A stretch of DNA of 28,727 nucleotides, taken from assembly GCA_946184195.1 (NCBI GenBank), contig CAMHEP010000003.1, positions 1-28,727 on the forward strand. Reading direction: 5' to 3'. Shown here piece by piece: positions 9,401 to 17,440 of the stretch (position 1 is the first letter of the stretch; each line of letters opens with the position of its first letter). The notes under the pieces are model-generated. The model saw nothing but the letters and a program-made list of their open reading frames with translations. It was not told the origin of the DNA and made no database searches. Made by a program: the position numbers and the translations under genes. The stretch is from an uncultured Bacteroidales bacterium. Its GTDB lineage: Bacteria > Bacteroidota > Bacteroidia > Bacteroidales > Paludibacteraceae.

Positions 9401-12319
9401 CCGTATCAGGCATATGTCAAGGCTATCTGCTCTGAGACGGAGAGTAGTGCTATTGCTGTGGTTGATTTCACAACAGCGGCACAGCCCGGTGATTGTATAT
9501 TGATGGGAACAGGAACATCTACTGCTAAGTACCCGTTCACAAATTACAATTATGCATATTCGCAGACTATCTATCCGGCGAGTGAACTTCAAAGTGGTAA
9601 CATCCTCTCACTTCGCTTACAACGCTCATCGGGTACGGCTCAGTTAGACAATGTTAAAATCTATCTTGGAACTACAGATAAATCCTCTTTTGCTGTAGGT
9701 TCATCCAGCTCCTATTCATCGGATTGGGTGGCTGAGGATGATTTAACCCTCGTTTATGATGGAAGTATTGATGCGGCTGAATCAGCTGTCGGTGAAGATG
9801 TAATCATTTTGGACGCTCCGTTCGCATACAATGGTCAATCGAATCTTGTATTGGCGGTTTCCCATAAGATAGGAGTTTATGGTAATATCCATAATTACTA
9901 CTATACCACGGTCTCCAATACTTTCCTCAGTAGAAGTAACGATAACGATGATTCCTATGCAAATTATCCTTCAACTCAGGGCTCGTTGTCTTCTTCTCGT
10001 GCAAATATCCAGTTCTGCTTCGAACCGAAGGCTTGCCCTGATGTAACAGCATTGGCTGTTAGCGAGATTACTACATCTTCGGCTAAGATATCGTGGGAGC
10101 CTATGGGGGCAGAGATGGCATGGAACGTATTTATCAGTTCTTCTGTCGTTCAGGACTTCAGTGACCTCAGTGCTTACAACGTGATACGTGCTGAATCACT
10201 TGGCTTTATATTTGACGAACTCAATGACGACACTGACTACTTTGTCTATGTACAACCTGCTGACTGCGAGGGTGCTGACTTCTCAATGATTAGTTTCCGT
10301 ACGGTAGCTTCCTGCCTTGTAATGCAAAGTCCTGCTGTTGTAGCTGACTCTATCGCGGCTCATACGGCTCGTGTGACATGGATTGATCCGAACGAGACAC
10401 CTGCCGGTCAATATACGGTTGCCTATGCTAAGTATGATGACTTCGACCTCAATGGCGAGAATATCTTGACCGTTCAGGTTACGGATACCTTTGCTGACCT
10501 ATCGGCTCTGCAGGCGGATACCGTTTATCGCTTCGCTGTCATGGCTAATTGCGGTGGCGATGATCCAAGCCGCTATAGTGTTGAGGCGCAGTTCACTACG
10601 CTCCAATCTTGCTTCGTTCCCAATACACCGAGCGTACAAGCAGAGAGCATTACGGCTCACGAGGCTCTGGTTTACTGGACTGACAGCCATGATGATGCAG
10701 GTTATATCGTAGCATATGGTCCATATGATACCTATGATGTGACGAAACCTGAGACATATCTCACGATGAACGTAACAGATACCTTTGCACTCTTGCAAAA
10801 CCTCCTTCCTGCTACACGCTATCGTGTTCAGGTCAAGGGTGACTGCTCGGCTGTCGGCGAGGGACAGAGTCGCGGTTGGTCGTATAGTACCAGTGTCACT
10901 ACGGCTTGTGAGGCTATGAACATGCCCTATGCAGAGAATTTCGAATCTTCGGAAGCATTACTATGCTGGACAGTTGGTAATCGTCAATCTACCTCTTCAT
11001 CATACATCCCTTATCGCACTATGGACGCAAAAGCCAACGGTAATTATGGATTGTATTTGTATGCTTATAAGTATATCAGTTCGTATTCTTCATCTTACAA
11101 TACGTATGCTGATAGTGCTTATGCCGTTCTTCCGGATATGGATTTTGGAGTAGACGGAATTGCCGGCTATACGTTGCGTTTCAACGCTAAATCCGCTTCC
11201 ACCACAAGTAGCTATTATAGCTATTATAAGCATATCTTGGTGGGTGTAGCTGACGATGATGCATTGACTAATTTGACGATTGTGGCAGATTCTACGTTGA
11301 CCGGACAATTTGCTGAGGTAGAGGTATCGTTTGAGAATTATGTAGGCTCCGGTAGTCGCATTGTCCTGATGGCTATCATCGATCCTGCAAGTACGGCCTC
11401 TTCGCTATACGGCCAAATTTATGTGGACGATATCGTTATTTCTCATATCGCTTCTTGTAAGCGTGTGGCAAGTTTGAATGAGCCTACGGATGTTACTGAA
11501 TCGCAAGCAACCTTCTCTTGGGTAGCCGGCGGTGACGAAGTGGACTTCCAATATGTAGTGGCTTCGGGCAGCCAAGAACCTGATTGGACCAACGCCGTGG
11601 ATGTCATCGGTGCTAATTCGGTTACTGTCCAGGGACTCTCTGCAAGTACTTCATATGTATTCTATGTACGTGCTAACTGTGGTGACGGTGAGGAGAACAA
11701 GAGTGAAGCTCGTAGTATCTCTTTCCGTACAGAGTGCGGAGCTATCGAATTACCTTTCTTCGAGACCTTTGAGAATGGTATTGAGTGCTGGAAACTGATG
11801 GATTGTGATAGTGGAACAGGTATAAGCACTGAGCAGAAGCAAGAAGGTGAAAAGAGCTTTAAGTTCCGTTTCAACACTAATCCGCCCCAATATCTTATCT
11901 CGCCGGAGTTTATTGCTACTTCGCAGAATGTAGAGGTAGCGTTCTACTATCGCAAGGGAAGCGACAGCTGGAAAGAAACATTCAATGTGGGTTATTCTAC
12001 TACAACGAACGATATAGATGCCTTTACATGGAGTGATGAGATTACTGCTGTTAATGCTTGGGAAATCTATATCGACACATTGGCAGTCGGAGTGAAGTAC
12101 GTGGCTATCCGTTACACAGCGAACGACCAGTTGTCTATGTTTATCGATAGCTTCTCGGCTAAGGAAGTATCGGTTACTCCGGGTCCGGCTACAGCTATTG
12201 ACGAAACTATTATGAAGGGGGAAAATGTTCATAAACTCATCATTCGTGACCACCTCTTCATCATCCGCGATGGTAAGTGGTACGATGCTATGGGACATAA
12301 GGTGGAGGCTCAGCGCTAA
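6437..12319 (+). CDS. Giant secreted modular protein: FnIII repeats and MAM-like domains
   Basis: The 1960-aa protein has a signal peptide (cleavage near LRA-E at 26-27). Three module types alternate. A beta-sandwich of about 170 aa occurs three times (about 27-193, 549-725, 1018-1195; diagnostic IGNGS/MGTGT start, Y-rich segment, then a strand before F-x-Y-[ST/NG]-G). A MAM/choice-of-anchor-J-like module occurs three times (about 290-448, 1490-1670, 1767-1908; each starts P-x-x-[WE]-x-F-E-[NS]; the first two end YVDDI, the third FIDSF). Nine FnIII-like domains of about 90 aa link them (about 198-288, 450-545, 730-830, 832-927, 928-1015, 1199-1290, 1292-1389, 1391-1489, 1673-1766), often ending YVRAxC. 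The C-terminus (about 1920-1960, LFIIRDGKWYDAMGHKVE) resembles tails I recall on Bacteroidales secreted proteins. It is likely a surface adhesin or matrix-binding protein; no catalytic site was seen. Confidence 0.85.
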   Translation: MRKITQKFLFLFIALWCFMGVNTLRAEQLTINDGSSTNLYVPIYGYYADTSGKSQFVVPSGDIADIAGGSISGLTFYANSDFAFTAIWDVRLMETESASVSTAFLDVTSATLVYTGTITIVNRVASITFDTPFEYSGDANLLIEISLKTTGNCSSTSGPLWYGVSTGTSRGGSGYSPSSQSFLPKTTFEYSAGSTSACVKPANLSLNSITADEASFKWEGGENVFQWQYLLKSKGEILADEDWENAEWADDTEAVIPGLEPISEYVFYVRSYCGDEDISRPVSIAFKTLCAPIMSMPQVWNFENAVANALPDCWGRYPASGSRPSVYDNNVNAHSGSKSFYFYGGSMQNPQMAIFPEMEGIELNTLQLSLWYKHNSADASYGDLEVGYIDEADSTFHSIALLPKTTSYDSVAILLSEVPSDAFRLALRYAGGTSSYGSLYVDDIELQFAPVCPNLASLSISNIERRSLVATISTIYQSAQKDFEIVCSAAEMSDIELEAADKLSLNDTNAIRISGLERETLYHIYARAVCGGDHSEWITAQATTLGLEVCGDEVAIGNGSYDDYGPICGYYGYERNGYIFTPEDGLVAGKIAALAWQYSTVATIETKIYIKNTNATTFETSLVWNELIADAELVFDNSIALKTGWNTINFSTLFNYTGGNIMVLVASNAGGSGGKSAKAYYTQVSGATNHFYIRKDSSIDDDTTLSSFSTKGVDGKRHNIKFVTCHTAEACPAITDLSYELIGSGIDEAVLRWNIADADYLSGFDVILSETEIADFEGVEPTYANIQVDSIDLKNLSASTHYYAYVRAICQAEGHDEGNSTWVGVDFETLADCPAVVNLYAGLIDKNKAEVMWNLAFEGQEKHFQYVLSTEELDDAALEAASHIAVDDTTYIQLPDLAYEQEYHLYVASVCGSAHSAYSHISFTTLPVCQAVDSLLATRVEHNRVELTWESPEFATAEQWEVGIVGDEALAQIVRDRHAILFGLNAETPYQAYVKAICSETESSAIAVVDFTTAAQPGDCILMGTGTSTAKYPFTNYNYAYSQTIYPASELQSGNILSLRLQRSSGTAQLDNVKIYLGTTDKSSFAVGSSSSYSSDWVAEDDLTLVYDGSIDAAESAVGEDVIILDAPFAYNGQSNLVLAVSHKIGVYGNIHNYYYTTVSNTFLSRSNDNDDSYANYPSTQGSLSSSRANIQFCFEPKACPDVTALAVSEITTSSAKISWEPMGAEMAWNVFISSSVVQDFSDLSAYNVIRAESLGFIFDELNDDTDYFVYVQPADCEGADFSMISFRTVASCLVMQSPAVVADSIAAHTARVTWIDPNETPAGQYTVAYAKYDDFDLNGENILTVQVTDTFADLSALQADTVYRFAVMANCGGDDPSRYSVEAQFTTLQSCFVPNTPSVQAESITAHEALVYWTDSHDDAGYIVAYGPYDTYDVTKPETYLTMNVTDTFALLQNLLPATRYRVQVKGDCSAVGEGQSRGWSYSTSVTTACEAMNMPYAENFESSEALLCWTVGNRQSTSSSYIPYRTMDAKANGNYGLYLYAYKYISSYSSSYNTYADSAYAVLPDMDFGVDGIAGYTLRFNAKSASTTSSYYSYYKHILVGVADDDALTNLTIVADSTLTGQFAEVEVSFENYVGSGSRIVLMAIIDPASTASSLYGQIYVDDIVISHIASCKRVASLNEPTDVTESQATFSWVAGGDEVDFQYVVASGSQEPDWTNAVDVIGANSVTVQGLSASTSYVFYVRANCGDGEENKSEARSISFRTECGAIELPFFETFENGIECWKLMDCDSGTGISTEQKQEGEKSFKFRFNTNPPQYLISPEFIATSQNVEVAFYYRKGSDSWKETFNVGYSTTTNDIDAFTWSDEITAVNAWEIYIDTLAVGVKYVAIRYTANDQLSMFIDSFSAKEVSVTPGPATAIDETIMKGENVHKLIIRDHLFIIRDGKWYDAMGHKVEAQR

Positions 12320-12408
12320 GCGCTGACCTCACCTCACCTACTTGGTCAAGTGTTTATCATCCTATAGATGATTGATTCTTAAGTAGCAAGGTAGAGACTA
12401 TAAATTAG

Positions 12409-12446
12409 AAAGGAGAAGCGGCCAAACGGCTGCTTCTCCTTTTTTT
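12409..12446 (+). terminator. Strong intrinsic terminator between convergent gene blocks
   Basis: An 11-bp stem (AAAGGAGAAGC at 12409-12419 with its complement at 12432-12442) is extended by a G-T wobble and GCC/GGC around an AAAC loop. A T run follows (12440-12446). It lies about 90 nt after the stop of the 1960-aa gene. The reverse direction has the same stem but a poorer T tract, so it may only partly stop transcription arriving from the opposite side. Confidence 0.85.
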
Positions 12447-12475
12447 ACCCAAAACGCTAATGACCGATTGGGCTT

Positions 12476-12541
12476 TAAGTCCTAACATAGTCCTAACATT
12501 GTCGGGACGTCATCGGGACATGCACAGGCTATGCACAGGCT
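12476..12541 (-). repeat. 66-bp array of six 11-bp units in three pairs
   Basis: Read on the - strand from 12541, the sequence divides exactly into AGCCTGTGCAT (twice), GTCCCGATGAC then GTCCCGACAAT, and GTTAGGACTAT then GTTAGGACTTA. All six units are 11 bp and in register, and the sequence changes from pair to pair. The array starts inside the TAG stop codon of the DUF4861 gene (12540-12542), so it occupies the start of its 3' untranslated region. Confidence 0.9.
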
Positions 12542-13511
12542 ATTTGAGTGCTTTCATCCACTGTTCCAACAGGCGGTTAAATTCTTCCGCAGACCGAGCA
12601 GGTGGATTATCTTCTTTCGTTGCGGCAACGACAGTGAGGTAGAACTTGTGGTAGGTGGCGGGGCGGAAGAGTATGAGGCTATTGCGGTTATCCTGTACCT
12701 GCTGTCCGGCATACTCCGCGGGTACATAAACACCCAATCCGACGGTCTCTTTGGCATACTTGACAGTGTCATTCACGGGCCAATCGGTTCCCCAGCTTCC
12801 CAATGCAATACCTTTCTCTCCGTTCACGTCCATCCACTCACCGTCTTTCCCCACTTTCTGTACGCCGGTGCATAAGCCTTCAACGGGTTCACTCAACCAT
12901 ACCTCCGCCATCATGTCACGGTGGCCTGCCTTGAGTGTGTACCGCACGGTCATATCGACTTTCTTGCCTTCAACCTGCCATCCCTTGACAGCTATCTCGA
13001 TGACACCTTTCCCTCGCTTCTGCTCCACTATACGTTCGCTGCGGCTCTCTACAGGCTGTATATGTACCTGTTTGCTGCCGTTCCAGTACTTCACACTGCC
13101 TACGCCAACGGTGCCGCTTACACGTAGCACATCGTCGCCATAGTGAGCCGCCAGTTGCTCGTCGCTCGGGTACCAATAGCTGTCCTTTAATTCCATGCGC
13201 GGTGTACGCTTGGCATAGACGTCTATCGTCTGCTTCTTGTCGAAATAGATGCGGTATGCCATCTTATCCGACTCCACCGCCACGCCGTGATGGTGCAGAC
13301 GGTGGTAGGTGTCTACTGTGTCCGGCGCCGTCCACTCGCGGATGGGGACAATATGGCGTACCTGACCTTCTGCCTGGATGACGCGGTAACCCGGCATCGC
13401 CGAGTCCTGCGGCGTCACTTTCAGCCACATACTGGTGGCTATATGCGGAGCGCAGCCGGTCATCAAACCGACTGCGCCCAATGCTGCAATAGCTTTCTTT
13501 AGTTTGGTCAT
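12540..13511 (-). CDS. DUF4861-family lipoprotein
   Basis: The start is set at MTKLKKAIAALG (ATG at 13511-13509), giving 323 aa. Upstream sequence in this frame belongs to the GH28 gene. The N-terminus is a lipoprotein signal with a lipobox ending at Cys20 (LMTGC). The rest reads as a DUF4861 protein, a family of periplasmic or surface beta-sandwich proteins that often accompany pectin and other uronic-polysaccharide enzymes in Bacteroidota. Recognisable stretches are YHRLHHHGVAVESDKMAYR, DSYWYPSDE, LGSWGTDWPV and YVPAEYAG. Its ATG overlaps the GH28 stop as ATGA, so translation is probably coupled. The biochemical role of the family is not established. The gene ends directly at an 11-bp repeat array. 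Confidence 0.85.
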   Translation of the reverse strand: MTKLKKAIAALGAVGLMTGCAPHIATSMWLKVTPQDSAMPGYRVIQAEGQVRHIVPIREWTAPDTVDTYHRLHHHGVAVESDKMAYRIYFDKKQTIDVYAKRTPRMELKDSYWYPSDEQLAAHYGDDVLRVSGTVGVGSVKYWNGSKQVHIQPVESRSERIVEQKRGKGVIEIAVKGWQVEGKKVDMTVRYTLKAGHRDMMAEVWLSEPVEGLCTGVQKVGKDGEWMDVNGEKGIALGSWGTDWPVNDTVKYAKETVGLGVYVPAEYAGQQVQDNRNSLILFRPATYHKFYLTVVAATKEDNPPARSAEEFNRLLEQWMKALK

Positions 13512-15055
13512 TTGAAATTGATGTTCTCTACGCTCGGAGCGATAGTCCATACCTCGCCCTTTGCCATTATCTTCACGTTCTCTACATTCAGACCGTTGGT
13601 CTGACGAATGACGCAACCCTTATCGCCTTGCATCACGATGTTCTTGAGGTTGACATTCTCAATCTTCATCTCCGGCAGACCATTGAAGTACATGGCTTGC
13701 TTAACATCCTTAGCCACGACGTCCTCAATGTATATATTCTTAAATCCGGGAGTCTCTTCCGTAACAGGAGGTATGTCGGCGTTCATCCGGGCAGCTATCT
13801 CCTCTTCCGTCTCCTCGCCGGCACCCTTGCCGCCGTAGAAGAGGTCAAAGAGCAATGCCTCGTTCGGGATAGCCCACATATTGATATTGCGGATATAGAT
13901 ATTCTCTACCATACCACCGCGTCCGCGGGTTGACTTGAAGCGCAGTCCTACGTCAGTGCCGAGGAAGAGGCAGTCGTTGACATCTATGTTCTTGATGCCG
14001 CCAGACATCTCGCTACCTACAACAAATCCGCCGTGTCCATGGTAAACAGTGCAACCATTCACCACTACGTTCTCGGTAGGTATGCCGCGACGGCGACCAT
14101 CTTCGTTCTTACCTGATTTCATACAGATGGCATCATCACCTACGTCGAACGAGCAGTGGTCAATCACTACGTTCTTGCAACTCTCTACGTCCACGCCGTC
14201 ACCATTCTGGCTATACCACGGGTTGCGGACAGTCAGGTTTCTCAGTATCAGGTTCTCGCACATCAGCGGATGCAGGTTCCATGCCGGTGAGTTCTCAAAG
14301 CATACACCCTCCAGCAGCACGTTCTTGCAGCCTACGAAATGGAGCATCACGGGACGCAGGAACGAGTGTATCGTCTCCCAGTCGAAGTTCGGGTCATCCG
14401 TCTCAGGCACATTCTGATCCTTGCACATAGCGACAGCCATCTTCGAACCCTCATCGGGATACCATATCTTCTCATCCTCGCTCAGCACACCGCCCTTCTG
14501 CAGGTGCTTCTTCCATTGCGCTCCGGTCACCTTGGCCTTCTTGAGCGGACGCCAGTAGTCGCCGCTGCCGTTGAAGGTTCCTTCACCCGTGATGGCGATA
14601 TTCTCTGCGTTCAGTGCCGATAACGGTGACTGGCAACGCTTGGTGTCGACGCCCTCAAACGAGGTATCGTAGATGGGATAGAGGGTGAAATCCGGCGAGA
14701 AGAGCACAAAGGCATTGCGGCTCGTATGCAGCCGTACGTTCGATTTCAGCACGATAGGACCGGTCAGGTAGACACCATCGGGTATCAATACCGTACCGCC
14801 ACCTGCTTCATGGCAAGCATCAATAGCCGCTTGAATGGAGGCGGAGCATAGGCTCTGACCTGTGGCATCTGCGCCGTAACTCAGGATGTTGAAAGTCTTG
14901 TCGGGGAAGGACGGCACCTTGACCTTGGGCATCTCGAACGCTGCTGCCTTAGTCAGTGCGTTGATGTCCGATTGACGAGTCTGTTGGTAGGGACTTTGTC
15001 CGCAGCAGGCGCTTAGCAGGGCTACTGCCGCCAAAATAGGGAGAATGTTTTTCAT
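13508..15055 (-). CDS. Glycoside hydrolase family 28 lipoprotein (polygalacturonase-like)
   Basis: The 515-aa protein has a lipoprotein signal peptide (LLSAC, Cys17) followed by the right-handed parallel beta-helix of GH28 pectinases. The N-terminal part of the helix shows the usual pectate-lyase-like signature (LSYGADATGQS, about 59-68, then GGGTVLIPDGVYLTGPI). The catalytic set is complete: NGDGVD (284-289), GDDAI (306-310), GHGG (340-343) and RFK (372-374), matching the family's NTDGxD, GDD, GHG and RIK. It should hydrolyse galacturonan or a related uronic polymer at the outer membrane or in the periplasm; endo or exo mode cannot be told. It is followed by the translationally coupled DUF4861 gene. 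No SusC/SusD pair or sugar regulator is nearby, so this is not a complete utilisation locus. Confidence 0.92.
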   Translation of the reverse strand: MKNILPILAAVALLSACCGQSPYQQTRQSDINALTKAAAFEMPKVKVPSFPDKTFNILSYGADATGQSLCSASIQAAIDACHEAGGGTVLIPDGVYLTGPIVLKSNVRLHTSRNAFVLFSPDFTLYPIYDTSFEGVDTKRCQSPLSALNAENIAITGEGTFNGSGDYWRPLKKAKVTGAQWKKHLQKGGVLSEDEKIWYPDEGSKMAVAMCKDQNVPETDDPNFDWETIHSFLRPVMLHFVGCKNVLLEGVCFENSPAWNLHPLMCENLILRNLTVRNPWYSQNGDGVDVESCKNVVIDHCSFDVGDDAICMKSGKNEDGRRRGIPTENVVVNGCTVYHGHGGFVVGSEMSGGIKNIDVNDCLFLGTDVGLRFKSTRGRGGMVENIYIRNINMWAIPNEALLFDLFYGGKGAGEETEEEIAARMNADIPPVTEETPGFKNIYIEDVVAKDVKQAMYFNGLPEMKIENVNLKNIVMQGDKGCVIRQTNGLNVENVKIMAKGEVWTIAPSVENINFK

Positions 15056-15085
15056 TGCTTAGTATATTTACACTATTTGATGGTG

Positions 15086-15093
15086 CAAAGATA
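15086..15093 (-). promoter_or_regulatory. Candidate -7 element of the GH28 promoter
   Basis: On the - strand TATCTTTG (15093 to 15086) matches the TAnnTTTG consensus and lies about 30 nt before the GH28 start codon. No clear TTG is found at the expected -33 position (an AT-rich tract is there instead), so this is weaker than the other promoters in the window. It sits in the 75-bp gap after truA and would let the GH28 pair be expressed separately. Confidence 0.45.
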
Positions 15094-15130
15094 CTACTTT
15101 TTCCCTAAATAAATGTATACTAATTGGTAT

Positions 15131-15901
15131 TTATCGGGTAAAAATTGCCATCGGGTACTCAATGTGTGTGAGAAAGAGTCCCTCGGCGGGTGCCGATTGT
15201 CCGGCGGAACGTCTATCGTGCTCGGCGATGATGCGGGCTAAGTCCTCCTTGGTCTGTTTGCCGCGTCCGATATCGAATAGTGTACCCACTACGGCGCGAA
15301 CCATATTCCTCAGGAATCGGTCTGCGGTGATGACAAACACTGCCTCATCATAAGTCGCCTTGCCGGTTTCGTCTTTCTTGCCGCACGGATACCATCGTGC
15401 CTCGGTGACGGTGCAGTAGGTGGTCTTGACGTCGGTGTGTACGCGGCAGAATGACGCAAAATCGTGTCTGCCCAATAGCAGTTCTGCCGCTTCGTTCATG
15501 GCATGATAGTCCAGCCCGGGCGCTACCCGTGTCGCTATCTCTTGACGGAAAGGGTCTTTGTGCTCCGTCACGTGGTACTCGTAGGTCCTTGCCGTAGCGT
15601 CAAAGCGGGCATGTGCCTCATCCCTCACGGGAACGATAGCCTGCACGGCGATGTCCGGCGGCAGGAGGTTGTTGAGCCGTCCAACCATATTAGACGGCAT
15701 ATGCTCGCAATCCCAGTGAGCTACCATCTGCCCGGCATGTACGCCGGCATCGGTCCTGCCGGCAAAGGTGAGTGCAGCGCTATGGCGGCTAATAGTGCGG
15801 ATAGCCTCCTCCAGCACTTGTTGCACCGTGATACCATTGGGCTGGGTCTGTGAACCGTGATAGGCGGTACCTTTATACGAGAAATAGAGGAAATAGCGCA
15901 T
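15131..15901 (-). CDS. truA: tRNA pseudouridine(38-40) synthase
   Basis: This 256-aa protein has the usual TruA length. The catalytic motif FAGRTDAGVHAGQMVAHWD is complete, with the nucleophile Asp51. Other family landmarks are FSYKGTAYHGSQTQPNGITVQ (7-27), ARTYEYHV, the HDFASFCR stretch and FLRNMVRAVVGTLFDIGRG. It isomerises uridines 38-40 in the tRNA anticodon stem. Its ATG overlaps the preceding flippase stop by one base (TAATG), which suggests translational coupling, although the two functions are not obviously related. Confidence 0.96.
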   Translation of the reverse strand: MRYFLYFSYKGTAYHGSQTQPNGITVQQVLEEAIRTISRHSAALTFAGRTDAGVHAGQMVAHWDCEHMPSNMVGRLNNLLPPDIAVQAIVPVRDEAHARFDATARTYEYHVTEHKDPFRQEIATRVAPGLDYHAMNEAAELLLGRHDFASFCRVHTDVKTTYCTVTEARWYPCGKKDETGKATYDEAVFVITADRFLRNMVRAVVGTLFDIGRGKQTKEDLARIIAEHDRRSAGQSAPAEGLFLTHIEYPMAIFTR

Positions 15902-17409
15902 TATCTTCTTCGTTTTTGGCGGTAGCCCATGCGTAGGTTGTGGAACTCAGGCGACAGTTGTGCCTTGACTGCGATAAAGAGACCGAGTCCGCCGATGACT
16001 ATTGAGCGCAGTATCGAGTCTATCCATATGTGGGTGCTCGGAATATATACCTGCCATAGCTCGTTGATAGCGAACAGCACGATGAACAGACATAGCGTCA
16101 TCAGTTGGCGTTTGCCGAAAGGCTGCACACGGAGGACGATGCAGCTGATGCTCACCACCAGAGTGTAGTATATCAAGTCGGCTCCTATCGTGGCATAAGC
16201 GGCACCGTCCATGCCCAACAGAGGGATGAGTTTGTTATTGAGCAGGATGGCGGACAGAGTCAGCATAGCCGAGTTAAAGAGCGAGAAAGCGTAGTAGCGT
16301 GAATAGTTGAGTAGCGGCAGGAAGATACCGAACGTTCCCACCATCAGTTGCCCGATGCCGAGCAGCAGTACCGTCTGCCGTGCCACGGCGTAGGTAGAGC
16401 CATTGGGTAGGATATGGAAGATAAGGTCTATGTTGACCCAAATAGCCAATAGGATAAATCCTCCGACGAGCAACAGGTTGTTGCTGACCTGCGAGACCAA
16501 CCGTTCCATGTCGGGGCGATTGTTTTCTTTGACCGCCACCGATAACTCCGGTTGGGCTATGGCGATGAGTGAGCGGCTAGGAATACTGATCATGACCGCC
16601 ATGTAGGTAGCAATGGCGAAGATACCGGTATAGTTGAGTCCCATTTGCGCGGTGATGAAGAAGGAGGACAGGGTAGGAGCGAGTACGGATGTGAGTGCCG
16701 AGACGATGAGAAAGACGGTATAGAGCATCCACGATCGTACCAACGGTGTGTTCTTGCGTAGGAAGGTTAGATCGGGTCGGAGAGATATATTCCCGAGCCG
16801 AACGAGATAGAGTAGGTTGATGAGTGCGGCTATGCCGTAGTTGAGGCATAGCCCCAGGACAAAACCATCCATGGAGAGGATGCGGAAAGCATAGAGCAGG
16901 TAAAGGATGAGCATGCCGACCCTGACCCCGATCTCCTTGACAGCCCTCGGCACAACGATGTGCATGAGCACATTGGCATTGGTCTCGAAGACCGTCTGGT
17001 AGAGCATGAAGAAAGCGATAGGCAGCACCAGATAGTAGTAGTTGACAAAGAGCGGAGACTTATCGCCAAACCACTGTTGCAGAGGCGTAGCACAGAGGTA
17101 GTAGATGAGTGCGAAGATAGCAAATCCGACGAGTGGAATGACGATTGTCCAGAAAAAGAAACCATGATTGGCACTCAACTGTGCGTCCTTCTCCTTGAAA
17201 TATGGGAAGAAACGTATGATGGAAGACGCGGTACCGAGTTGCGCCAGTCCGACAAAGAGTGTCGCGGCATCAATGAGCACACGTGCTAAACCTATCTCCT
17301 CGGTGGTGAGAAATCGAGTGAGGACAAAGAAGGTGGTAATGAAGCCCACCGCGACCCCTAAATAGGTCGCGATGGTACCTCGTATACCTTGTTTAGCAAT
17401 AACGCCCAT
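15901..17409 (-). CDS. Polysaccharide/lipid-linked oligosaccharide flippase (MOP superfamily)
   Basis: The 502-aa integral membrane protein has about 12-14 hydrophobic segments and the N-terminal pattern of Wzx/RfbX-like flippases (GIRGTIATYLGVAVGFITTFFVLTR trimmed at residues 9-33; then EEIGLARVLIDAATLF and GTASSIIRFFPYF). Members move undecaprenyl-linked sugar units across the inner membrane. No glycosyltransferase or polymerase gene is adjacent, so the substrate cannot be guessed. It starts 31 nt after the lipoprotein FKBP gene and ends in TAATG with truA, so it appears to be in their operon. It is not close in sequence to the second flippase at 19930-21417. Confidence 0.85.
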   Translation of the reverse strand: MGVIAKQGIRGTIATYLGVAVGFITTFFVLTRFLTTEEIGLARVLIDAATLFVGLAQLGTASSIIRFFPYFKEKDAQLSANHGFFFWTIVIPLVGFAIFALIYYLCATPLQQWFGDKSPLFVNYYYLVLPIAFFMLYQTVFETNANVLMHIVVPRAVKEIGVRVGMLILYLLYAFRILSMDGFVLGLCLNYGIAALINLLYLVRLGNISLRPDLTFLRKNTPLVRSWMLYTVFLIVSALTSVLAPTLSSFFITAQMGLNYTGIFAIATYMAVMISIPSRSLIAIAQPELSVAVKENNRPDMERLVSQVSNNLLLVGGFILLAIWVNIDLIFHILPNGSTYAVARQTVLLLGIGQLMVGTFGIFLPLLNYSRYYAFSLFNSAMLTLSAILLNNKLIPLLGMDGAAYATIGADLIYYTLVVSISCIVLRVQPFGKRQLMTLCLFIVLFAINELWQVYIPSTHIWIDSILRSIVIGGLGLFIAVKAQLSPEFHNLRMGYRQKRRR

Positions 17410-17440
17410 TGTGTCGAGTCGTTATGGTTCTATCGTTTTT

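Noticed and set aside
12311..12325. Palindrome CAGCGC-TAA-GCGCTG across the stop codon of the 1960-aa gene
   Set aside because: Too short and without a T tract; the real terminator is at 12409-12446. It is probably incidental.
12478..12541. Possible CRISPR array
   Set aside because: The units are contiguous and 11 bp long, with no spacers and no cas genes nearby.
12460..13143. Several + strand frames opposite the DUF4861 gene
   Set aside because: They are antisense to a well-supported lipoprotein gene and show no recognisable motif.
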